From NCBI GenBank assembly GCA_030549495.1, contig JAUIRK010000891.1:310001-374000 (forward strand): 64,000 nt of DNA. Direction: 5' to 3'. This stretch comes from Nectonema munidae (lineage: Eukaryota; Nematomorpha; Nectonematoida; Nectonematidae). The notes beneath the pieces are model-generated. The model worked only from the letters and a program-made list of their open reading frames with translations, was not told the DNA's origin and searched no databases. Made by a program: the position numbers and the translations under genes. Numbering within the stretch: position 1 is the stretch's first letter; each line of letters starts with the position of its first letter. This document shows, piece after piece, positions 34,801 to 46,800 of the stretch.

Positions 34801-37800
34801 TTTTTGACCTTGATAAATTTTTTTTAAATTATATTTTGCTTAGTGTAAATAGCTTAAAATTAAAAAAATGTTGTGATATCTATGAATTTTCTGTTTATCA
34901 TGTCAAGTTAATTATTGATTCTATAGTAAAGTATTTATTGATTAGATTTAATTCCTGTGTCGAACATTCTATTTTTCCCTACTCATTCTATAGAAGTAAA
35001 GTATATCCCTTCTTTAAAAGAAGTGATAGATTTTATATAGACAATTATCGTCCAATATCAAGTATCCCTGTAATTTCAAAAATATTCGAAAAACTACTTT
35101 ATAATCAAATCTATTCACATTTTCATTTTAACAACCTATTTTATAAATAGAAATTTGGTTTAAAAAATATCACAGCATTGAAACTTTTCTTTCTCTTCTC
35201 ATAAATGATATTGTCTTGCATTCTCGTAATCGTGTATTCACTATATTTATGCATTTTCAAAAGCATTTGATACTGTTTCTGATGATCTTTTGCTCCAAAA
35301 ATTAAAATTCTATGCTTTCCAATATACATCCTTATCATTTATGAAATCCTATTTGAAAATGCGTTACCAATTACTTTAAATTGATGGCACATAATCAAAA
35401 ACTAACTGTATAAGATCAGGAATTCCTTAAGGATACAACTGTGGACTTCTTCTCTTTCTAATCTATATTAATGATTTATATCTTCCAAATTTAAACTTAA
35501 CTTTCTTCAGCTTGACAATAAATAATTCTTTTTCATCTAATATTGAATGATTATTTTTATACAAGCGTGAGAAAGCTTTTCATCGCCTTTTGCTTGAAAC
35601 TTTAAAAATTATGATCATTTTTCATTCTCTGAACATAATATTTGTAAGAAATTTTCCTCGCTAGTTCCTTACTACAACAGAGTTAAATTCTATAAAACAA
35701 TCAAATAGAAGATATCTGATTTTTGGAACAAAAATGAGCACATCATGTGAATATTATACTGGAACATAGGTGGATTCAAGAAGAAAATAATAAAAAGCTA
35801 TGTGGAAAATTAAATATTTGAATGTACTTTTATAAATTGTTATCATGAATGCAAATTAGTTCGTTCTAAATTCCCTTTATTAGTTAATACTTTATATACT
35901 TATTTCTTACTTCTATACTACTCTATCATCTCTTACTCATTTTTACTTCTTATATTTTAATAATTTAATAATAATATATTGATATTTTTAAAGTTAATTG
36001 CCAATGTACAATCTTTTTTGTTTACATTATATAATAAGGGATTTTTTCATATTAGCGGCTTTCTGGCCTTTTGAAAAATATCACCAGGTAAACTATTTTT
36101 TCATCGCGCTCATGCATATTTCTTAATAAATCTTTATATTTTTTAATAGAACTTTGCAATTTCATTAATAAAAATGTCTTCTTCTTAGATGTGCAAAATT
36201 CCGGTCGGTAAGTTCAGGCCACGAAAATCTTAATTAACGTGTCGGACACTGGTTGAAAATTTAAATTTTATTTGGGTTCGGTTTAGATTTCAGCAGCATT
36301 CCATTTCAATGCGTTTTTTAATTACATATATGTTTTAGTTACTCATTTTTATTCTTTCTTAATTTAATTAGAAATTTACTATAAAATTTACTACATCCTG
36401 CATTTTGGAGAATGATCAAATAGATATTGAAAATGGTGTAATATCAGATTAGAATACAAGTGTTTATAATATATGTATTAGGCAAAGTTATTACGCCATG
36501 AAGTACAATTTTCACGTCCTATCTTTATTAGTTTTGCTTATACAAAATTATAGTTCTTTTTGTTTTTTTATGAAAAAATAAGAAATTAAATTCGGGATTG
36601 TAAAAAAATGACACACTTTATTTAGTATAAAATAAAAACGCTTTGTTTATAAGTAAAAACAACAATATTGAGCGAATCAAATTCAACATAATTTATCTAA
36701 GAATGCTTATAGAGGCTTAGACTAAAGTAAGGCTAAATATAAAATAAAATTCTGCCTCCTCTAAAAAAAATTTTTCTCACGCCAAAAAATTAGTTTATTC
36801 ATTTTTTTAATTATTTAATTGATGGAAAAAAATTGATATCGATTTTAAATATTTCGTTAAAATTGGTTTTTCGAACACATAATAGACAATGTTAATTCCA
36901 AGATGATGAATTTTGCAATTTTTAAAAACAATTCATTATTTTTTTAAATGATGTAAATGATATCATTTGGATTTATATAATGAAGATAAATAAAGATGAA
37001 AAAATTATCATTTAATTATACTATTTATTCTAAAGTATCCGCTCAAAAAAGTGAAAGGGCTGCTGCATAGAAACAATGAATTCAAAAATTAAAGTTACTT
37101 TGTAGTTTGGCATAAACCAATAGAGAAGAGACAGCCATGGTTGGCCAATCACCAATAGTACAATGATGACAGCTTTAAAGAATGAATTCGCTTGTCTCCA
37201 CTGTGGAAAGTATTCATGCCAGTATATAGAGAGTTGCTGTTGAACGCTTGAATGTGCTATAAACTGCAAAAATGTACATATAATTCCCATCTTGATTGCA
37301 AAATATTTTTTTAATTTTGTATTCATTTTCATTTTTGTGTATTAAATAATTACAGTAAACATTGTTTAATTTAAATATATCCTTTTCTCAGTTATTTTAT
37401 CCTTTGGATATTCTATTTCGCCTTATTGCTATTCTATTTTGTCTTTTTGAAAACTCTAATTTGTCTTTTTAAAATTCTATTTCGTCTTTTTGAAAACACT
37501 AATTTGTCTTTTTGAAATTCTATTTTTCTTTTTCAAGATTATATTTTATTTTTTAAAATTCACTTTGTCCTTTTGAAAACTCTTATTTGTCTTTATGGTA
37601 TTCTATTTTGCGTTTTTGAAAAAATATTTTCCTATTTTTTACAATTCTTTTTGTTTTTTTTTCGTTTTTTACAATTTTATTTCGTCTTTTTGAAATTTGA
37701 TTTAGTTTTAGAAAAACAAAACAGACTTATAAACGAAATAAAATTTTTAAAAATGCAAAATAGAATTTCATAAAGACGAAATTGATTTGCAGTAGGACGA

Positions 37801-40800
37801 AATATAGAATTAAAAATGACATTTATATTAACAAATATGATCATATAGCAAAGTGCATACCTTCTTTTGTTTTGTTTTAATAGCGAGCTTCAAGTTCTTC
37901 AGATTGCAGCCAAGAGGGCGTGTATTCTTTTCCAGCTGTTTTTCACCATTATCATTCCTTCCCATTAGAAGGGCCAGAATTTCATGAGAAGAACGGCATT
38001 GGTCTATCAGTTCAACGGTGTAATCTTTGCATTGATTGCTCAACAATAGCAAATCTCTCTATAATTTTTATTATATATAGAAAATATAGAACAGAAGAGT
38101 GAGGTTCAAGGGCTGTGATAATATGTATTTCAAAACATAGGTGAGGAATACAGTAGGATAATATGACAACTCTTTATTAAAAATAATATTTCAACTTTGT
38201 TTCACAAAATAATTTGGAAAAGGATCTCGTAAAATTTTTCAAGTTTTCAAAGATACCTTAGGTGAAATTTGATTTTTTACGGTATTACTTACATTTTATA
38301 AAGATTGAATTTTTACTTTTGTCTTTTCCAAACATTTTATATTATAGAGGCCCCTTTAGTTTTTTGAATTTTTTACTTTTTTTTGGCTTCAGCAGACCTA
38401 ATAGAAAAATTATACTTAGTACTCTGTATATAAAATATTTTCTGGTGTTCTGACATTTTACCGGTTTTACAAAACTCTAAATAAAGGAATCTAGGGAAAT
38501 ATATGAGAATCTCAACTTCTGATATAATTTCGTACAGGAGGTTTCAAATCTATTCTCAAGTGTGATTAATTACCTTCTTTTTATGATGATTTCTATTTTA
38601 CTTGCATGTATTTTTCATCAAATTAATTATTTCTATAAGGAAAGGTTAATGAATATTATCATATTTGTAAGTGTTTTTCTTTTAATAATAACATATTTTT
38701 TCCAATATTTATGAGGGTAGATAGCTATATAGACAATAAATTTTTAACATTTTTAAAATTTTTTACATATTTAATTAGTTCTTTTTAAAATATTAAAAAA
38801 CGTTATTATAAACATTAAAAAACAAGATATGCACTTTCACAATTAAATTTAAGGATTTGGCTTATTCAAAAATCTTCTTTGTGAATACATTTTTGGTAAA
38901 TATGCTGGAACGAATTTTAAATATTCGGCGCCCCTCTTTTAGAAAAGCGTTTTTACGCTACTTTAAAAAGTTTTTTATTCTCAACTGCAAATATCTTCCA
39001 AGCATAATACGATAGCTTGTTTTCATCAAAAAAGAATGATAAAAGTGTTATATCAAACTATGACGATAAAATTTCAATGCTGAATTTCGACAAAAGCCTA
39101 CAATATCAAGGCAAACATCTATAGGTAACTTTATCCCAACACTACACTACACGTCTCATATCACAGAAGAAAGTTTTATGTCTTTAACACTACATTTCAT
39201 CCTAATATTTAAAGGCATGATTCATTTAATTTATCATTTTAAAAATTTTAAGCATGCTTTGATGAAATATCCTATTTCTATCAACAATTATGAATTTATA
39301 AATTTTCGAGTTTGGTACGATTGGTCCAACCAAGATCGCTCTAATAACAAGTTATCCAATGCAAATTTGCATAATAAGCCAAAGCCATTAGTTCTAAAAC
39401 TGTTTCGTTAAAGGATATTGATGTCTAAAATTCATTAAAAATATATAGTATAAACTAATTGGTCCAAAGACATTTTAAGTCCCAAATTGTAGAAGAAAAT
39501 ATATTAGAATAATAATTTTAACGTTGACTCTAACATTAATCATAAACCTAAAATTCTAACATTAAGTCTAACACTAAATCTAAAACTAACACTAAAATTA
39601 ATTCTAGACAAAATCTCTAACACTTCTCATATTAAACCTAAACACTAATACTAACACTAACACTGACCCTAGTTGGACCAATCATGCTTTCAGACGATTT
39701 GGCTTTAGGCCAATTCGAATTAAACCAATTGGTAATAGAACAATCGTAAAGGTAGAAAATTTTAAAAATGTTATGTATATTATTTATATTTTGAAACATT
39801 ATTAGCTCTTATGGGGGAAATCTTGTGTTTTTGTCAAAAACCAATAAACCCTGTAATTTTCATTATTTTATTAATGTTATTCCAATATTTTGAATAAATC
39901 CATTTTGTGTTTTGACAAATATTATTGTGTTTTCGATAAAAACTTGTGGTTCTGTCAACAACTATAAAACTTAAAAATTTTAATATCTTATTTATCTTTT
40001 GAAACATTTTTTTGTTCAAGACAAAATCTTGTTTTTGTCATATACAGTTTTAACTAGTTATGTGGAAGAAATTTCATTTTTATGTCAATAACTATGAAAC
40101 TTTTATGTATTTCAATTAATTCATTCTAGTTCTGGAAAAAAATTTTTTGATTGTTGTTGAAATCTTGTGATTCTGTCAACATTAAATAAAACTAAGAATT
40201 TTAAATATTTTAAGATGGGTGTGGCATAAATTTTTATAAAATTTGATTTTATATTTTTTTATTTATATTATATTAATATTTTGAATAAGTTAAAATTTTC
40301 AATATTTTATGTATATTATATTAATAAAGGGAATAAAAAGTCACTTCTTCCTCATCTAATGTAAAAAAGGGTTCATAAATATAATACATTTGCTCAAGTG
40401 TTGGTGTAGAAAGGGTATTTCAACATATATCTTGTCTTTCTTTTAAATTTTTGTTTAATTTTGATATTTTAACATTTAAATAAAATATTTTTATATTATA
40501 TTAATCTTTGATTTGAATACACTTCATCAAATTTCATGTGATTTTCTTTCAAAATTTCAAACTTTCAAGACAATTAGGTATTTTAATTTTTTGATTTTTC
40601 TTATTTTCTAAAAATAGTCATACATTTTTTTAGAAAAAATAACGAAAACTAAAGAAATTTTTTAAGGTAACGAAGTTATTTTTAATATTAACAAACCAAA
40701 TCTAACTTCTGATGCAGACAGGGAAAGAAATTTTATTAGTTAGTGAAAGAGTAAATGAAAGACAGGCACTCCTCAAATCTTTTCCATTAACAATGTTTTA

Positions 40801-43800
40801 TTGAAAAAGCTGAATTAAAAAGAATGATATTAAAAAGTAAAAATTTTATGCATGTTTATATTGTAGTTTTTTGGACATTGTAAGTTCTCTTGCATACGAT
40901 CATCTTCACTAGCTGTACACTCTGTTCTTATGGCTAAAAATTGTCAATCTAATAAAATTGCAAATACTGAAGACAATATTTATTAAATTTTACGTGTATT
41001 TAAAATGTGCAAAATTGAAACAAATATAAATGGCAAAATTACATAGGTTTATAAGCTTTGTTGGCAAATGTGGGTAAAAAATTATCGCGTATCTTAGCGC
41101 GTACTCCGATAAATTATTTTGCAGATGCGGTAAGAAATTAAAATCTATTCAATTTTGTATAAAACTAATGTAAAGGTAGAACTTTGAATTCTTTTTCAAC
41201 TTTAGCTAAGTCAACTAATTCCTTGCTCAAATTAAAAGCTGTTGTTAAAGGATCTATGCTTGATAGGCTCATATAAGCTTGACTAGCCAATCCTCTGTAA
41301 GCACTGAGCCTTGACCTAAAAAGAAAATATTATCATTATATTTTAGTTTTCAAAAATCAAAATAGACTACGTTAGTTCAAAAAGTGATTGTATATCATTA
41401 TAAAATAATTTAATACTTTGAAAATAGCATTGTAGTTAAAGAAGAAGAAGAAGAAGAAGAAGAAGAAGAAAGAAATTTATTTGAAATAACTTCGAACTAC
41501 TTTTAAAAAAAAGCATTGCGCAAGCATGTTGTTCCATACGCACACAAACATCAGCTTAATTATTTTATTACAGCATTGATGAAATTCAAAAAGCCAAAAA
41601 GCCGCTTTTATGAATAAGCATGAAAAAATATAAAAATATTGAAAAAATAAGAAATTACAAAAAAAACGTAAAAAAAGAAAAGACAATTCCATTTGAAAAA
41701 CAAATTACTTGTGTGATATAAGTAATGAACTCCTAACATATTCCTTAAGACTTTTTTTCTGAGTTTTAAGAAGTAGTGATAAATTTGAGTGCCCCCAGAT
41801 AATGATACAGTAATTAATATAGGGAGATACGAAAGAATAATAAATGAGTTTTTTGACACGTAAAGGTAAAGAGTTCTTTAATCTTTGAAAATTCCGGTAA
41901 CTATAGAAATTTTATTATTAAGAAAATTAAGATGTTTATTCCATTTCAGCTTATTATCTATTACAATACTTAGTAGTTGTTAACTTTCAACAACTTCGAA
42001 AACAAGCTTATCAAAGTTAATTTTTAAATGAGTTGGATTGCAAAACAACATTATTTTGACTTTTTGATGTTAATAACGATCCCATTCTTATCACACCAAT
42101 CAAAAAGACTTTTTTTCATTATTAAAAACGCTCTCAGAAACTGATTCATCAGAAGAGAAATGGTTAATTGTGATGTCATCTGCAAAAGTAAATTATTTTA
42201 TTTTGCAATTGTTGTAGTGAAGGTCATTAATGAAAATTAAAATTTTTTTTAGTAAAATATCATGGAAAATCAAATCAAAAGCCTTAGTGAGATCAACAAA
42301 AGCAGTAAGAACTGCTCGACCTGAAGAAAGGTTGTCAATTATATCATTGATGAACAACGCAAGGAGTGACTGTGTATTATGTAGCCAACGGAACACGAAT
42401 TGTCTTTCATCAAATAAATTATTAGAATGAAAATAAGTATAAATTTGATTGAAAAGAATTTTTTCCAATATCTTTGAGCATGATGGAATGATAGATATAG
42501 GACAATAACTGTCCTTACCATGGCTATCTCCTTTTTTGAAAATTGGGCAAATTTTATTTAGTTTGAAAATCTTAGGATATGTGTTGAATTCGATAAAGCA
42601 TTGAAACCTATGAGGAGTTATCGAGCTAATACATTAATTATTATTAGTTCGATATGATGTATGGAAATACCATAAATATCTTTAGTTTTGGTATTATTGC
42701 AAGAACTCACAGCTAATAAAATCTTTCAATGGAAACTTTTTCAAAAGAAAATTTTGACTTATTATTGTGTACAAAAAATGTTCATCACTGGTTCTCTTTT
42801 GGATATGACATACTCCAGTAAATTTTTCATTGAAGATTACAGCTATGACCTTTTTATTATCGATTATATTCTGATCAAATTTTAATGATATTTTAGAATT
42901 GGAACATGGTTTCAAAAGGGAATTTCGTTTATTCCAACTTTGTTTCACGTTTTTTGATGTATTAAAATAATTGAAGTAGTATTCCTCTTTTAATTTTTTA
43001 GACATATGCTTGATTTTATTTCTTAAAGAAATAAATTTATTCCTCATATCAGAGGTAAAACTTTTCTTTAATTTTGAAAAAATGTCATTTCTATGTTTGA
43101 TCATATTTAATAAATTTTTAATAACCCAATATTTTTTATTATCTTTATAATATGAATTGGTATGTCTATCAATACGGTAACACATTGTTCTCGTCACGAT
43201 GAATTTAGAAAGTTTATCATGCATTGATTGAAAAAAAGAATCAGGGTGGTCGAAACTCGAAACTAATGTGCAGGTGATTATACCAATCGAAATTTGAAGC
43301 AAGCTGAACAAATTTGATTTCATTAAATTGTTCGTATTATAATCAATTTGCAATGATAATAATAATAGCATATGATCAGATATTGGATAATAAAGGTTGT
43401 ATGCGGTATATATGTCTAGGTTGGTTGGAACAAAAATACTATCAAGGAGAGTTTTACTATTAAAACGTGTGTACTTAGAAAAAGTTGGTTTAAAACCGAC
43501 TTTTTTTTTAAATCTTATGTTCTGTGTAATATCCTTCAGCGGTTTGCATAAACCTTTGGATTTACACTAACTTCAATCGCTTTTTTTATTGGTGTAAAAT
43601 CTTTCTTTTTTTTTATTGATCATTTTATATTGTGAAATTGTATTTAATAAAAGTTCTTCTTCTTCTTATAATTATCCATATTATTAGTAGACTAAAATAT
43701 CAGGAAGCCAATTCTCTTGTAAACATATAATTTTTGGTAGTTCTAGATTTGTCTTTTGAAAGATGTTCAGAAAAGTCTTGAGACAGTTCAATTTAGCTTT

Positions 43801-46800
43801 TAAAGACTGGATATTTAAACTCATTATTGTGAAGTTTCTCAAAAACAAACTCATGTTTAATGAAGAAAATTGAGATGGAAAAAAACTTTCAAACAAACAT
43901 GGATCTTTAAAATAGGGAAAATCAAAAAGATTTTTAAACATTTTATGGTTAAAGTTTTCACTTAAAGAATCATTTTCCAAGTTAGAAGCAATTGAATTCA
44001 TCGGATCATAGTTAAATCGGGAAAGGGAAAATTTCACTTCACCCATCATAAGATGTAATGGATTTTATATATTCAATATTTTTTTAACGAAGGGGCATTT
44101 AGTACTACATGAAAAGTGTTTGTGATCATCATGATTACTCTCAAAACAATTGGCACACTTAAGCTTCGAAATATCTTTTTTCCAGTCACATTGTTTATAC
44201 CCTTGATCCTTAGATGCACAAAATGCACATATACTCTCACTTTTTTTACATTTTTTGGTAGTGTGACCAAACCGTAGACAGTTCGTACACTGAGTATTCG
44301 ATATATAGTCATAACACTTACATATACTATATTTGACATATAAATAGAAATTACAACTTTTAATATAGTTATAAATTTTACCATCACATTTAAAGACACA
44401 ACATTTCGTGTCCGGACATTTGGTCGAAAGACAATTGGCCGACAGACATCTGACCGAATAGACATTTAGCCGACGTACATTTGGCCGAACAGACATTTGA
44501 CCGAACCGACATTTCACCAAACGGACATTTGATCGAACAGACATTTGACCTAACGGCCATTTGATCGAATAAACATTTAGAATAGATTTTAGAATTTCGA
44601 ATAAACATTTAGTATAGTTAAAATATTGTTAGAATTAGTTTTAGTATAGTTAGAATATTGTTAGTCTTAGAGTTGGTGTTAGTATAGTTAGAATATTGTT
44701 AGTTTTAACGTTAGTGTTAGCATAGTTAGTATATTGTTAGTGTTAGTATAGTTAAAATATTGTTAGAGTTAGTTTTAGTATAGTTAGAATATTGTTAGTC
44801 TTCGAGTTGGTGTTAGTATAGTTAGAATATTGTTTTAACGTTTGTGTTAGCATAGTTAGAATAATAGTTAGAAGATTGTTAGTGTTAGTATAGTTAGAAT
44901 GTTGTTAGTTTTAGAGTTAGATTTAGCATAGTTAGAATATTGTTAGTTTTAGAGTTAGGTTTACCATAGTTAGAATATTGTTAGTCTTAGAGTCGATGTT
45001 AGTATAGTATAGCATCTACCGCTGATTCTGAGCTATAAATATATTTGTATTTTGGCCGAAAGATCAATTGTCTGTTCTGTTCGGTCAATTGTCTGTTCTG
45101 TCAAATGTCCGTTCGGTGAAATGTCTGTTCGGTCAAATGTACGTCGGCTAAATGTCCATTCGGTCAGATGTCTGTCGGCCAAATATCTGTCGGGCAATTG
45201 TCTTTCGGCTAAATATCCGGGTACCCAACATTTAGTTTGCTTATATTTAATATTTAAAGAATATAAAAAATCAAAAATACTTCCGCTGGCTACAAATTCT
45301 TTGATAGCAGGATTTTTCTTAAGAATTTCATCCAAAATGAATTGATCATTAACATCATTCGGTACAGTTATCTTTAATTTCATATAGAATTTTTTAGCTT
45401 TTCTATAGCTAACATTATTTTCTTTAAAAATGTTTCTACTTTTTGTAGATTGGATTCATCGGCTAGAGAAATCTTCATTGTATTTGAATTTTCTTTAATA
45501 TATTTAACTTTCACATCATCAAGAAATTTTTTAGCTTGTAAATTTTGTCCTTTGTCACTTTTAAGGTAAAGGATATTCTTATTGGTCTTTACAGCATCCG
45601 CAAAAGAACGTTTACCAACATTATTATCTTTACTTTGTAAATTTTTAAGTTCATCTTGTAAATCCTTAAATCCTTGATTCAAGGCATTTATAATTCTTTC
45701 TTCATTTTTTGAACTTATAACATGTGACTTAATTTTACCCATTTTCACTACTTTTTTAGCTTTAGTTTTACCCATTTTGACTACTTTTTTAGGACTTGAA
45801 TCAGAACTAGATGAACTCAAACATTTAGAACATACCCACCTAACACCAACACAATAGTTAAGCATCAAAAAACGTATTGAAATTGGATGGTAGTTTAGAG
45901 CAGTTATAACAAAACCAATTAGAACACTGGAAACAACAGACCATATCTTGTTTATTATCAAAATAAAATAATGGAAACTTTTAGGAAGACCCACTGATTC
46001 ACTTTTCGATAGTTCTAACTTCAAATATTTGACAAAAATAAGTTATCTCGACTTTATAAAATCTTCCACAAGGGAATATCTTGTTTCCACCCTCGATTCA
46101 ATTGATAAAGTTTACCTTCAGAGCACTTAATTAAATTAATAATAATTTAATTGGTTATTAATAATAATAACCACTTAGATTTAATTATTATACCTCCTCT
46201 GAAGCTCAATTTTTAAAAACCATCCCTCCTACACTCGTCTAAAATTTTTAAAGACGTCCCTAAAATTCTCTTCTGAATAAATCTATACCTATATTCATAA
46301 CTTGAAATTTTTTAAAAGCTTTGAGTACATGAAAATTTTACTATTCATGCTTTAGAGGATATACGTTTAATCATATATTATTAACATACGTTTTGAGAAT
46401 AGTGATATCTGAATTTTAGAAGGCTTTAGTCTTCAAAATCGAAACTACCGAGCATACTTGTAAATTTATTTGATTTAGACGTTTGATCTCAAATCTGCTT
46501 ACTTTTTTAATGAAGTAATGTACCTAACTTAAAGAATACAATTTTCATTTAGTGGGATACTACTTATGTATTGTCCCTGAAACAATTAACTAGAAAATCA
46601 AACTTTATATTCAATATATCTGCAGTTTTAAGTGATTCTTTGAATCTGAACTTTTTAGATCTATTGATTGGGATAAAATAATTAACAATTTTACAGATCT
46701 GAAATACATAAGTTTTAATAATTGAAATGCACATGTATATAAGGCGTTTTATGCATATAAAAAATAATTCTTGAAATTAAAATTCCACATTTTCAAGTTT

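Larger units (their letters stand above)
41430..45960 (-). mobile_element. CR1-like LINE copy C, 5'-truncated, carrying an insertion
   Basis: Minus strand, sense to the TRP gene, in the intron between exons 2 and 3. The 5' end is cut inside the PHD finger near 45958 ([19 protein letters not shown] remains). Then come a Lys-rich coiled coil, [18 protein letters not shown] and a CCHC knuckle ([14 protein letters not shown]). The endonuclease start lies near 43830 ([15 protein letters not shown]), and RT at 42470-42195 ([35 protein letters not shown]). It ends in (TTC)n at 41441. Part of RT and the C-terminus are lost. Confidence 0.85.

Noticed and set aside
44065-45383. Repetitive frames reading [10 protein letters not shown] and similar
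   Set aside because: They are translations of the tandem 16-bp units in the arms of the fold-back element, not a protein gene.
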